Positions 7,755-16,665 of a stretch of DNA of 64,000 nucleotides are shown here, one piece after another. The notes beneath the pieces were generated by a model. That model made no database searches. It saw only the letters and a program-made list of their open reading frames with translations, and was not told where the DNA came from. How positions within the stretch are numbered: position 1 is the first letter of the stretch; every line of letters starts with the position of its first letter. The stretch is taken from positions 682,001-746,000 of the forward strand of contig NZ_LS974202.1 in the NCBI RefSeq assembly GCF_900157305.1, written 5' to 3'. The stretch is from Mesotoga infera (GTDB lineage: Bacteria; Thermotogota; Thermotogae; Petrotogales; Kosmotogaceae). Position numbers and translations under genes: made by a program.

Positions 7755-8984
7755 ATGCATATACTATATATACACCAATATTTTGCAACTCTTTCAAACT
7801 CTAGTGGAACGAGGTCGTATGAATTTGCAAGAAGGCTTGTACAATCTGGTCATGAAGTGACTATGCTTACTTCAAATTCTAATCTTCAACTCCTTTTCAG
7901 AGAAGGTGAAGATGAAATAAGAGAAACAAGTGTTGATGGAATAAGAGTCCTGGTTATCAATGAATCAGTTAACAATAGAACATCTTTTGGAAAGAGATTG
8001 ACTTCCTTCTCTTCTTTTGCAAGAAAAGCAACACGGTTGGGAATGAAAGTGAGCTGCGACTGTGTGTTCGCAACTAGCACCCCGCTTACAGTAGCTTATC
8101 CAGCATTAAGGATATCCAAGACAAAGAAGATCCCCATGATTTTTGAAGTAAGAGATATTTGGCCAGATGTACCTATTGAATTAGGGATTATTAAGAATCC
8201 GATATTGAAATGGCTCTCAAGAAGGCTGGAAATGAAAGCTTACAAATTCGCGAAAAGGATAATTGCTCTTTCTTTTGATATGAAGAACAACATAGTTGGT
8301 AAAGGAATACCTGCAGACAAGATTGTGGTAATTCCAAATGCTTCGGATAATGAGATTTTTGATAGTGTAAGCAGCGTAGAATTAGAGAAGTTTCAAGAGG
8401 AATATCCTATTTTCAGAGAAAGAAAAGTTGTACTTTATGCTGGTACAATCGGCATGGTAAATGGCCTGAAATATATGGTCGAACTAGCCGCAGAAGCAAT
8501 AAAACATAGTCAAAAAGTTGCATTTGTTATCATTGGTGATGGCCGAGAGAGAGAAGAAGTAATAGGATACGCGAAGTCTTTGAAAGTGTTTGACAGAAAT
8601 CTGTTTGTATTCCCTCCTATGCCCAAAAATAGAGTTATTTGTGCTATGAAAGCAGCAACAATTCACACTTCTTTTGTTATCAATAAGGAAGTCTTATGGG
8701 CTAACTCAGCAAATAAATTCTTTGATGCACTCGCTGCTTCAAAACCCATTGTGATAAACTATGGAGGTTGGCAATCCGAAGTTCTTATGGAGAATGATGC
8801 AGGTATTCTCCTACCTCCCGATTCTCCGGTCGAAGGAGCAAGAAGAATTCTTGAACTAATAAATAATTGGACAAAGTATCATAATATGTGTGAAAACGCA
8901 AAAAGGATAGCGGTAACCCTATATGACAGGAACACTCTATTTAAGCGACTTGATAACGTAATTACGGAGAGCAGTAATAGCTAG
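7755..8984 (+). CDS. Family 4 glycosyltransferase, WbuB-like
   Basis: A 409-residue GT-B glycosyltransferase. The N-terminus ILYIHQYF and GTRSYEFARRLV is characteristic of the WbuB/WcaI group; VRDIWPDVPIELG and the C-terminal KPIVINYGGW with its downstream acceptor region follow. WbuB enzymes are commonly encoded next to FnlABC and are thought to transfer L-FucNAc-type residues, which matches the three genes that follow. A strong AGGAGG precedes ATG 7755. A 65-90 base gap with no clear terminator separates it from the next gene. Confidence 0.8.
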   Translation: MHILYIHQYFATLSNSSGTRSYEFARRLVQSGHEVTMLTSNSNLQLLFREGEDEIRETSVDGIRVLVINESVNNRTSFGKRLTSFSSFARKATRLGMKVSCDCVFATSTPLTVAYPALRISKTKKIPMIFEVRDIWPDVPIELGIIKNPILKWLSRRLEMKAYKFAKRIIALSFDMKNNIVGKGIPADKIVVIPNASDNEIFDSVSSVELEKFQEEYPIFRERKVVLYAGTIGMVNGLKYMVELAAEAIKHSQKVAFVIIGDGREREEVIGYAKSLKVFDRNLFVFPPMPKNRVICAMKAATIHTSFVINKEVLWANSANKFFDALAASKPIVINYGGWQSEVLMENDAGILLPPDSPVEGARRILELINNWTKYHNMCENAKRIAVTLYDRNTLFKRLDNVITESSNS

Positions 8985-9070
8985 AAGAAATCTAGAAGCT
9001 ACTGGATCACTACTCAGTAATGGCTTGCTAATAGCTCTCTGAGATTAGTTTGGAAAAAGGAGGTTGCCTT

Positions 9071-10108
9071 TTGTTCAAAAACAAAACCCTTTTAGTCACC
9101 GGTGGTACCGGCTCTTTTGGAAACGCAGTTGTCAGGCGTTTCCTTCAGACAGAGATAAGCGAGATCCGCATATTCAGTCGTGACGAAAAGAAGCAGGACG
9201 ATATGCGGAAACTCTACAACAACGACAAGCTCAAGTTCTATATAGGAGATGTGCGCGATTACAACAGCATCGAATCTGCTCTCAGAGGAGTGGATTTCGT
9301 TTTCAGCGCCGCGGCGCTGAAACAAGTTCCCTCCTGCGAGTTCTTTCCGCTCGAGGCTGTTAAAACAAACATCCTCGGAACCGAAAACACCCTAAACGCC
9401 GCGATAGCCAACGGCGTGAAGAAAGTAATCGTTCTCAGCACGGATAAGGCAGTCTATCCAATAAACGCCATGGGCATGACCAAAGCCCTCATGGAGAAGG
9501 TTATGGTCGCCAAATCCAGAACGATCTCGGAGAACAAGACAGTGCTCTGCGGCACGAGATACGGCAACGTCATGGCCTCCAGGGGTTCGGTTATCCCTCT
9601 ATTTATCGAACAGATCAAAGCCGGAAAACCTCTTACGATCACCAACCCGAACATGACACGCTTCATGATGAGCCTTGACGATGCGGTTGATCTGGTTCTC
9701 TACGCTTTCAAGAATGGCAACCAGGGAGATATCTTCGTCCAGAAAGCCCCGGCTGCAACGATAAAGACTCTCGCCGAAGCCCTAATAGATATCTTCGAAG
9801 CAGACAACAAGATCCAGATAATCGGCACACGCCACGGGGAGAAGATATACGAAAGCCTCCTGACTTCCGAAGAGAAAGTCGTGGCAGAAGACCTCGGAGG
9901 CTATTACAGAGTCCCGGCAGACACGAGAGATCTGAATTACTCGAAGTACTTCGAAAAGGGTCAACTCATGGTTGATAACATTGAACCCTACACATCTCAT
10001 AACACAGAACGATTAAGCCTAGAAGAACTGAAGAAGCTCCTGCTATCATTGGAAGAGGTCCAGATCGAATTGGAAAAATGGCGTTCTACTAGAGATAAAA
10101 TAAGGTAA
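9071..10108 (+). CDS. fnlA: UDP-GlcNAc 4,6-dehydratase/5-epimerase (FnlA/CapE type)
   Basis: A 345-residue SDR with VTGGTGSFGNAV, SRDEKKQDDMR, AALKQVPSCEFFP and STDKAVYPINAMGMTK. In this subfamily the catalytic Tyr of Tyr-x3-Lys is replaced by Met, and MGMTK is seen here. It converts UDP-GlcNAc to a 4-keto-6-deoxy L-sugar intermediate. Start TTG 9071 is preferred over TTG 9050 because AAAGGAGG (about 9056-9062) is correctly spaced for it and the NAD fold then begins at residue 2. It starts the FnlA / RmlD-like / 2-epimerase trio. Confidence 0.88.
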   Translation: MFKNKTLLVTGGTGSFGNAVVRRFLQTEISEIRIFSRDEKKQDDMRKLYNNDKLKFYIGDVRDYNSIESALRGVDFVFSAAALKQVPSCEFFPLEAVKTNILGTENTLNAAIANGVKKVIVLSTDKAVYPINAMGMTKALMEKVMVAKSRTISENKTVLCGTRYGNVMASRGSVIPLFIEQIKAGKPLTITNPNMTRFMMSLDDAVDLVLYAFKNGNQGDIFVQKAPAATIKTLAEALIDIFEADNKIQIIGTRHGEKIYESLLTSEEKVVAEDLGGYYRVPADTRDLNYSKYFEKGQLMVDNIEPYTSHNTERLSLEELKKLLLSLEEVQIELEKWRSTRDKIR

Positions 10109-10125
10109 GGTAAAAGGAGACTAAG

Positions 10126-10980
10126 ATGAGGTTTCTCGTACTTGGAGCAGCCGGAATGGCCGGGCATACAATATCGACCTACCTATTTGAAAGGGGACAC
10201 GATGTTATTGGATTCGATCGTGTAAAGGGGCAGCATTGCGAATTTGTCATTGGAGATGCAAGAAACATCGAATTTATTCGTGGCATACTGAATCAAGGTC
10301 GATTCGATTCAGTCATTAACTGCATCGGCATTTTGAATCAATTTGCGGATCAGAATAGAGAGCTCGCAGTATTTTTGAACTCATATCTTCCCCACTTCCT
10401 TGCGGAAGTAACTAAGAACATGAGTACACAGATCATACACATGAGCACGGACTGCGTTTTCTCTGGAAAGAAAGGTGGTTATACAGAATCGGATCTAAGA
10501 GACGGAGAGACTTTCTACGATCGAACCAAAGCTCTAGGGGAACTAGAAGACGAGAAGAACATCACTCTTAGAAACTCGATTGTCGGACCGGATATGAACG
10601 AAAATGGAATAGGTCTTTTCAACTGGTTCATGAAACAGAAGGGGACAATAATGGGCTATACGAAAGCGATGTGGACAGGACTTACAACTCTTGAACTTGC
10701 CAAAGCGATGGAACAGGCAGCCAAGAAAAGAGCGAGCGGTTTGTACAATATGGTTTACAGCGAACCAATAAGTAAATATGACTTGCTCAAGCTATTCAAC
10801 AAATATATGAGAAACAACGAACTAAATATCGAGCCTTTCGATGGATTCGTTGCAGATAAATCACTGAAGAGAACGAGATTTAACTTTGAATATACTATTC
10901 CCGACTATGAGACAATGATATCAGAGATGGCAGAATGGATAAGAAATCACAAAGACTATTACCCTCACTACAACCTATAG
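10126..10980 (+). CDS. RmlD-like 4-keto-sugar reductase (WbvR type)
   Basis: The 284-residue SDR starts FLVLGAAGMAGH, has INCIGILNQ, MSTDCVFSGKKGGY and the catalytic YDRTK, and ends in a short DYYPHYNL tail. It should reduce the 4-keto group of the FnlA product. CapF/FnlB proteins that lead to L-FucNAc are about 370 residues and carry a C-terminal cupin domain; that domain is absent here. The size and sequence style instead fit WbvR, which leads to UDP-L-RhaNAc and, after 2-epimerisation, UDP-L-QuiNAc. AAAGGAG precedes ATG 10126. Confidence 0.78.
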   Translation: MRFLVLGAAGMAGHTISTYLFERGHDVIGFDRVKGQHCEFVIGDARNIEFIRGILNQGRFDSVINCIGILNQFADQNRELAVFLNSYLPHFLAEVTKNMSTQIIHMSTDCVFSGKKGGYTESDLRDGETFYDRTKALGELEDEKNITLRNSIVGPDMNENGIGLFNWFMKQKGTIMGYTKAMWTGLTTLELAKAMEQAAKKRASGLYNMVYSEPISKYDLLKLFNKYMRNNELNIEPFDGFVADKSLKRTRFNFEYTIPDYETMISEMAEWIRNHKDYYPHYNL

Positions 10981-10996
10981 AGCTCTGGAGAGTACG

Positions 10997-12124
10997 ATGA
11001 CCAAAACAAAGGTAATGACAATTGTTGGAACCAGGCCTGAGATTATCAGGTTGGCCGAGATCATAAAAAAGTTCGATAAATACTTCGATCACATTCTCGT
11101 TCATACAGGTCAGAACTGGGATTATACGTTGAACGAGATCTTCTTTCAGGAGCTCGAGATAAGAAAGCCGGATTATTTTCTCAACGTCCCGGGAAAGCAT
11201 CTTGGCGAGACGATGGGGAATATTATCAGCGCCGCTTATGAAGTCCTTCTGAAAGAGAAGCCAGAAGCGCTTCTCATTCTTGGAGATACCAATAGCGCTC
11301 TTAGCGCTATTCCCGCGAAGAGACTGAAGATCCCTATATTCCACATGGAAGCGGGAAATAGATGCTTCGATCAGAATGTTCCCGAAGAGATAAATAGAAA
11401 GATAGTCGATCATATAAGCGATATAAATCTTCCATACACAGAGCACAGCAGGAGATATCTCCTCTCCGAAGGCTTCAGAAAGGAGCATATCTTCGTCACC
11501 GGCTCTCCAATGCCTGAAGTGTTATATCACTACATGGATAAAATAGACAACAGCGATGCTCTTGAAAGACTGAACCTTGAAGAGGGAAAGTATATCCTTG
11601 TAAGCGCCCACAGAGAAGAGAACCTGGATATAGAGAAGAACTTCAACGAAGTAGCGAACACGCTGAACACAGTAGCCGAAGAGTTCAAACTACCGTTGAT
11701 CTACTCGACCCATCCCAGGAGCTGGAAGAAGATAGAAGAGAAGGGAGTCAAATTCAATCCACTCATAACCAATCTAAAACCCTTCGGCTTCTTCGACTAC
11801 AACAAGCTCCAGAAGAAAGCCTATTGCGTTCTCTCAGACAGTGGAACTCTCAGCGAAGAATCATCTATTCTTGGATTCCCCGCAGTCCTCTTCAGAACGA
11901 GCACAGAGAGACCGGAAGTGCTTGACAAAGGCTCGATAGTTATTGGTGGAATAAAAGCCAGAGGAGTAGTAAACGCAATAAGAATCGCAAAAGAAAGCTT
12001 CGACAACGAAGAAAGAGCTCCTTTGTCGCCGGATTATCTGGATAGGAATGTGTCACTAAAAGTTTTGAAGATAATTCAAAGCTTCTTTGAGATCATCTGT
12101 CAATTAACTTATAAACAGTACTAG
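10997..12124 (+). CDS. Non-hydrolysing UDP-N-acetyl-hexosamine 2-epimerase (WecB/FnlC/WbvD family)
   Basis: This 375-residue GT-B-fold epimerase has TIVGTRPEIIRLAE, VHTGQNWDYTLN, LGDTNSALSA, HMEAGNRCFD and VSAHREEN, and later SDSGTLSEESSILG. Next to the FnlA- and WbvR-like genes it most likely performs the last step, C2 epimerisation of an L-configured 6-deoxy-N-acetyl sugar, rather than making ManNAc. The upstream stop lies 16 bases before ATG 10997. Confidence 0.85.
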   Translation: MTKTKVMTIVGTRPEIIRLAEIIKKFDKYFDHILVHTGQNWDYTLNEIFFQELEIRKPDYFLNVPGKHLGETMGNIISAAYEVLLKEKPEALLILGDTNSALSAIPAKRLKIPIFHMEAGNRCFDQNVPEEINRKIVDHISDINLPYTEHSRRYLLSEGFRKEHIFVTGSPMPEVLYHYMDKIDNSDALERLNLEEGKYILVSAHREENLDIEKNFNEVANTLNTVAEEFKLPLIYSTHPRSWKKIEEKGVKFNPLITNLKPFGFFDYNKLQKKAYCVLSDSGTLSEESSILGFPAVLFRTSTERPEVLDKGSIVIGGIKARGVVNAIRIAKESFDNEERAPLSPDYLDRNVSLKVLKIIQSFFEIICQLTYKQY

Positions 12125-12154
12125 AAGAAAAAGAGAAGGGATAGGTGAATACAA

Positions 12155-12952
12155 CTGAGCAGAGTAGAAGTTTTGCTTTCATGTATGAATCAAAAGGATA
12201 TGTCAATTATTCAAAGAACCAATATAAACACTGATGCCCTATTAATAAACCAAACAGACAGCAATAGCGAACTGGAAGTTACTAATAACGGGAATGTGGT
12301 GAGACTAATAAACACTACAGAAAAAGGCTTATCAAGAAGTAGGAATAAGGCAATAATGAGTGCCCATGGTGAAATATGCTTGCTTTGCGATGACGATGAG
12401 ATTTTGGTTGATAATTATGAGGCAATCATAACGAATGCGTTTGATTCGATTCGCGAAGCTGACATTATTGCTTTTAAGATAGCTAGAAAAGGAAAGAAAT
12501 ATTGGAACAGGATCAAATCAGTCAATAGATTCAGTTCGCTAAGAATTAGCTCCGTTCAGATAGCTTTCAAGCGGGACTCAATAGTCAGAAAGGGAGTGAA
12601 GTTCAACGAACAGTTTGGAGCTGGGAGCAATTATCCATTCGGTGAAGAGAACCTTTTCTTGATTGAATGCTTGAAAAATGGCTTGAAGATATTTTTCTTT
12701 CCCAGTGAAATTGGCACTGTTAAGCAAGAATCATCAAGCTGGTTCAAAGGCTATGATGAATGCTATTTTTATCATAGAGGTATTGTCACTGCTGTATGTC
12801 TTGGAAGAATAACTGCTGTGTGCTACGGCGTATATTTCATGTTAAGCAAAAGAAGAAAATTTGAGAATTCGATTGGTCTCACGAAAGGTTTACTTTGTTT
12901 AATGAGGGGGGTTTTTGATAGCAGAAGAATCAGTAAGGGAATGCTTAAATGA
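12155..12952 (+). CDS. Family 2-like glycosyltransferase with probable CTG start
   Basis: About 265 residues. A GT-A-type core is indicated by SCMNQKD at the N-terminus, EKGLSRSRNKA, and LLCDDDEILVDNYE, whose Asp cluster would bind the metal and nucleotide. FGEENLFLIECLKNG follows. The first standard start (TTG 12173) would cut into the first beta strand. CTG 12155 restores VEVLLSCM, is preceded by AGGTGA, and the frame closes at TGA 12146-12148 just upstream, so translation must start in this short interval. The acceptor and donor are unknown. Confidence 0.7.
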   Translation: MSRVEVLLSCMNQKDMSIIQRTNINTDALLINQTDSNSELEVTNNGNVVRLINTTEKGLSRSRNKAIMSAHGEICLLCDDDEILVDNYEAIITNAFDSIREADIIAFKIARKGKKYWNRIKSVNRFSSLRISSVQIAFKRDSIVRKGVKFNEQFGAGSNYPFGEENLFLIECLKNGLKIFFFPSEIGTVKQESSSWFKGYDECYFYHRGIVTAVCLGRITAVCYGVYFMLSKRRKFENSIGLTKGLLCLMRGVFDSRRISKGMLK

Positions 12953-14303
12953 CACTTTGGATGTGATGAAACCCATGGAGAAAAGAGACAATTATCGTAC
13001 ACTGATTATCAGTCATAACAGTCTTTCTTCAGGTAGTTCAAATGGTAGAACGCTAGAGGGTTTTTTTTGGTGCTGGAGGAAAGATTCTTTAGCTCAGATT
13101 TTCTTCGCATCAGAAATTCCTGACACTGATGTATGCTCAAAATTCTTTAGAGTCACTGATATGGAAGTATTAAAGGCCACTATATTTTCTGAAGATGCCG
13201 GTAAAGAGATCGAATGTTCAAGCGGATCTCAGACAAGAAAGTCCAGTAGCAGTCGAATTGAAAAAGTTTTGCACACCTTTGGTAAGAAAAAAACTTCAAT
13301 CGGATATATAGCAAGAAATCTAATATGGAGACTTGGATCAAAAAGGCTTTCCCTGCTAAATAGATGGATTGATTTATTCGATCCCGAGGTCGTACTCTAT
13401 CAGGCAGGAGATTATGTGTTCTCGCTGAAGATTGCACTTGATGTTTCGAGAAGAAAAGGTATACCGCTAATAATATACAACAGTGAAGATTATTTCCTGA
13501 AAAAGAGGTTTTCTTTGAACCCCTGCTACTGGATGAATAGGAAGGCTTTTGTGAGAGTTTTTCGTGAAGCGATCGAAAACGCTTCATATGTAATATATAG
13601 TTGTGAACTCTTAAAGGAGGATTTCGATGATTTCTTTGAAACTCCTTCTGAAGTTATCTATACCTCCAGTCGAATAGAGCCGACGTTTAGAAAAAAAGAC
13701 AACACGCATTTCAGGATTTCTTTCATAGGTAATTTGGGAAACAGAAGGCATGTGCCTCTGATAGACTTTTGTGAAGAACTGGTTAAGATCGATCCTAGGC
13801 TTTATGTTGATGTGTATAGCAAAACAAGCATAGATCTGAACCGCTTTGATTCTAAGGGATTGAAATTTCATGGATCGATAGGATACCAGCAAGTTCAAGA
13901 AGTGATAGCGCAAAGCGATTTTCTGCTTCATGTGGAAGACTTCTCAAAAACGACCAAGCGAGACCTGAGACACGCTTTTTCTACAAAAATTGCTGATTAT
14001 CTTTCCAGCGGAAAATGCGTCATAGCTTATGGGCCCGTGCAAATTGCTTCAATTGAGTATCTTCTGAGAAACAGGGCCGCTTTAGTAATAACCGAGAAGA
14101 ACGAAATCGAACCATCGCTCAAATCATTGTTAAGAGATGTTACCTTACAAAGATTCCTGTCATTTAATGCACTTAATTTGGCAAAGAAGAATCATAATCC
14201 ACTAGCAAATTGTGACAGATTCAAGAGTATTGTAGACACTGTAATAAAGTCTGACTCCAGAAAAGTACTTTCAACAAGAAGCAAAAACCTCTGGCGCGAA
14301 TGA
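12915..14303 (+). CDS. Putative glycosyltransferase (GT-B like)
   Basis: A 462-residue protein with features of GT-B glycosyltransferases: ISHNSLSSGSSNGRT near the N-terminus, LFDPEVVLYQAGDY and SEDYFLKKRF in the middle, then FRISFIGNLGNRRHVPL, FHGSIGYQQVQEVIAQSDFLLHVE and FSTKIADYLSSGKCVIAYGP, which resembles the donor-binding half. The start is TTG 12915, preceded by GAGGGGG and overlapping the previous gene by 38 bases; ATG 12966 has no ribosome site. Substrate unknown. Confidence 0.65.
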   Translation: MIAEESVRECLNDTLDVMKPMEKRDNYRTLIISHNSLSSGSSNGRTLEGFFWCWRKDSLAQIFFASEIPDTDVCSKFFRVTDMEVLKATIFSEDAGKEIECSSGSQTRKSSSSRIEKVLHTFGKKKTSIGYIARNLIWRLGSKRLSLLNRWIDLFDPEVVLYQAGDYVFSLKIALDVSRRKGIPLIIYNSEDYFLKKRFSLNPCYWMNRKAFVRVFREAIENASYVIYSCELLKEDFDDFFETPSEVIYTSSRIEPTFRKKDNTHFRISFIGNLGNRRHVPLIDFCEELVKIDPRLYVDVYSKTSIDLNRFDSKGLKFHGSIGYQQVQEVIAQSDFLLHVEDFSKTTKRDLRHAFSTKIADYLSSGKCVIAYGPVQIASIEYLLRNRAALVITEKNEIEPSLKSLLRDVTLQRFLSFNALNLAKKNHNPLANCDRFKSIVDTVIKSDSRKVLSTRSKNLWRE

Positions 14304-14312
14304 GGAGAGTTA

Positions 14313-15359
14313 ATGGCAGTATACTATGTTTTAATCGCCTCTTTAACATTCTTTACGATTTTTGATTTGGTATCCAGCAGATTATCAAAAAAGTACTTGG
14401 TAATACTCGTACTGATTGCTTTTGTACTAATCCAAGCGTTTAGAAGTGTAGAAGTTGGTATAGATACGAGATCGTACATCAAGATATTCACTATAGCCAA
14501 GTTTGGTAACTTGTCTACGCTAAGTGCAATTACTAACTTCGAGAGCGGTTTCCTGCTGTTTATCAAGATAATTTCTCTGTTCACAGAAAACACGCAAGTA
14601 TTTCTGGGAGTTCTTTCAGTCTGTATATTAGCTACTATTATCTATATCATCTATAAATACTCCAAAATGCCTATGTTGTCACTATTTCTCTTTTTCGCAA
14701 TGGGTTTCTATGGTTTCACATTTTCTGGAATTCGTCAGTCTTTAGCAATTGCTTTGTGTTTTGCTTCATACGGCTTCATAAGAAGCAGGCGCCCAGTGTT
14801 ATTTGTACTTCTAATGATCCTTGCTGCTTCAATCCACTATTCCGCACTTGTTTTCTTGATCGCGTATCCTCTTAGTCGGCTGGGCATCAAGAAGCGTCAT
14901 TTCCTGCTAGTAATCACAGTTTTTCTTATTATATTTCTTGGAAGAGGATTCGTTTTCTCGGTAATCCAAATGACGATTACACGTAGATATACATCTGCAA
15001 TTTACTATGAAGCATCTGATTCATACAGTTTGTTGCTTGTTATGCTTTTGCTTTTCATGTTTACTATGTTTATCGGGAGGAGCAGTACTGAGAATCTGGA
15101 AAGTAATACTTTAAGAAATTTTCTGCTTATAGCAGTCTTCATACAGTTGTTTGCATCTCTATCTCCAGTAGCAATGAGAGCAGGATATTACTTCTGGTGG
15201 TTCAGTGTTCTTCTCATTCCGGAAGTAATAGTCAATCAACCTACAAGAAGAGAAAGGCACATCCTTTTAGTGGTAATTCTGATTTTCGGATTTATGTATT
15301 TTCAATTCCTTTATTCTTCTGGAATGCTTAACACCTCGCCTTATAAAGCTTTCTGGTAG
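14313..15359 (+). CDS. EpsG-family polysaccharide polymerase (Wzy-like)
   Basis: A 348-residue, strongly hydrophobic protein with about nine to ten membrane segments. RSVEVGIDTRSYIKIF between the second and third segments is typical of the EpsG family, and GIRQSLAIALCFASYG is the usual central motif. It should polymerise lipid-linked repeat units on the outer face of the membrane, working with the flippase at 17808. GAGGAG precedes ATG 14313. Confidence 0.83.
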   Translation: MAVYYVLIASLTFFTIFDLVSSRLSKKYLVILVLIAFVLIQAFRSVEVGIDTRSYIKIFTIAKFGNLSTLSAITNFESGFLLFIKIISLFTENTQVFLGVLSVCILATIIYIIYKYSKMPMLSLFLFFAMGFYGFTFSGIRQSLAIALCFASYGFIRSRRPVLFVLLMILAASIHYSALVFLIAYPLSRLGIKKRHFLLVITVFLIIFLGRGFVFSVIQMTITRRYTSAIYYEASDSYSLLLVMLLLFMFTMFIGRSSTENLESNTLRNFLLIAVFIQLFASLSPVAMRAGYYFWWFSVLLIPEVIVNQPTRRERHILLVVILIFGFMYFQFLYSSGMLNTSPYKAFW

Positions 15360-15381
15360 GCAGAATTGGAGGGTAACGCCT

Positions 15382-16593
15382 ATGCGTGTTCTGCAACTGA
15401 ATGTTGTATATAGAAGAGGAAGTACTGGAATGATAGTCCATTGGATTCATGACGGACTAAAGAGATACGGCCATGACTCTATTGTATGTTACGGAAGGAA
15501 GAGAGTCTCAAAGGAAGAAAACGTATTCAAGATATCTTCTGAATTTGAGGCGAAATTTCACGCACTGTTGACTAGACTAACTGGAAGAATGTATTTGTAC
15601 TCGTTTTTCTCAACCAGAAAAGCCATTAGCCTAATTAAGTTTCTTAAGCCTGACATTGTTCATGTGCATTGCCTAAATGGATGGTTTATTAACATTCATA
15701 AGCTCTTTGATTTCTTGAAAGAAGGCAATATCAGAACCGTTCTGACACTTCATGCAGAATTCATGTTTACAGGAAACTGTGGACATTCTTATGATTGCGA
15801 CAAGTGGAGGACAGGCTGTGGAAAATGCCCAAATCTCAAAGAAGCCACTACCTCATTAATTCTAGACAGGACAGCTGAGGAATGGCAGAGAATGAAGCAG
15901 TCACTATCAGGCTTTGAAAAGCTTGCCATTATTGCGGTGTCAGAATGGCTAGCGAAAAGAGCAAGGTTGTCGCCAATTTTTGAGGAATTGCCAGTCACTG
16001 TTATTTGGAATGGGGTAGATACCGATGTATTTCGTCCCGTGGCGACAGAAAGATTAAAGAAACTGCACAAAATTGATGATCAGAAAGTTATCCTGCATGT
16101 TACGCCAGCATTTTCAAATCCTTCAAAAGGAGGCCAATATGTATTAGAATTAGCCAGGAGGCTTGATAGTAAACTGTACAAGTTCATAATAGTCGGATAC
16201 AATCTAAGAAAAGGTAATTTACCAGCCAACGTCATACCAGTAATGCACACTTCGAACCTGTTGGAGCTCAGTGAATACTATTCGCTTGCTGATCTAACTC
16301 TATTAACGAGCAAGCGTGAAACGTTTTCTTTAGTCACTGCTGAATCTTTGTGTTGCGGTACGCCCGTTGTAGGTTTCAGGGCTGGTGGCCCCGAAGAGAT
16401 CGCTATGAAAGACTATAGTGAATTTGTAAATTACGATGATATAGATAGTTTAGAAGTCGTGATAAAAACTTGGTCGAGAAGATCTAGTTATAGAAGCGAT
16501 ATTTCGCATAGTGCGTCGGCTCTTTATTCTAAGAGAAGAATGGTAGACAAATATCTAGAAACCTACAGAAGACTACTCGAATCTTCTCTTTGA
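15382..16593 (+). CDS. Family 4 glycosyltransferase, WcaC-like
   Basis: A 403-residue GT-B enzyme. The N-terminal RRGSTGMIVHWI is the acceptor-side start; HVHCLNGWFINI and LTLHAEFMFTGNCGHSYDC precede a cysteine-rich WRTGCGKCP segment common in this branch. SEWLAKRA, WNGVDTDVFRP and AESLCCGTPVVGFRAGGPEEI mark the donor-binding domain. GGAGGG lies upstream of ATG 15382. It acts in assembly of the repeat unit; the linkage is not predictable. Confidence 0.82.
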   Translation: MRVLQLNVVYRRGSTGMIVHWIHDGLKRYGHDSIVCYGRKRVSKEENVFKISSEFEAKFHALLTRLTGRMYLYSFFSTRKAISLIKFLKPDIVHVHCLNGWFINIHKLFDFLKEGNIRTVLTLHAEFMFTGNCGHSYDCDKWRTGCGKCPNLKEATTSLILDRTAEEWQRMKQSLSGFEKLAIIAVSEWLAKRARLSPIFEELPVTVIWNGVDTDVFRPVATERLKKLHKIDDQKVILHVTPAFSNPSKGGQYVLELARRLDSKLYKFIIVGYNLRKGNLPANVIPVMHTSNLLELSEYYSLADLTLLTSKRETFSLVTAESLCCGTPVVGFRAGGPEEIAMKDYSEFVNYDDIDSLEVVIKTWSRRSSYRSDISHSASALYSKRRMVDKYLETYRRLLESSL

Positions 16594-16665
16594 ATCAGCA
16601 AGTATAGGAAACATGCTTGTATTTGAGTTTCGATATTTGCAAAAGCTTTCATCTGGGAGGAGCCC

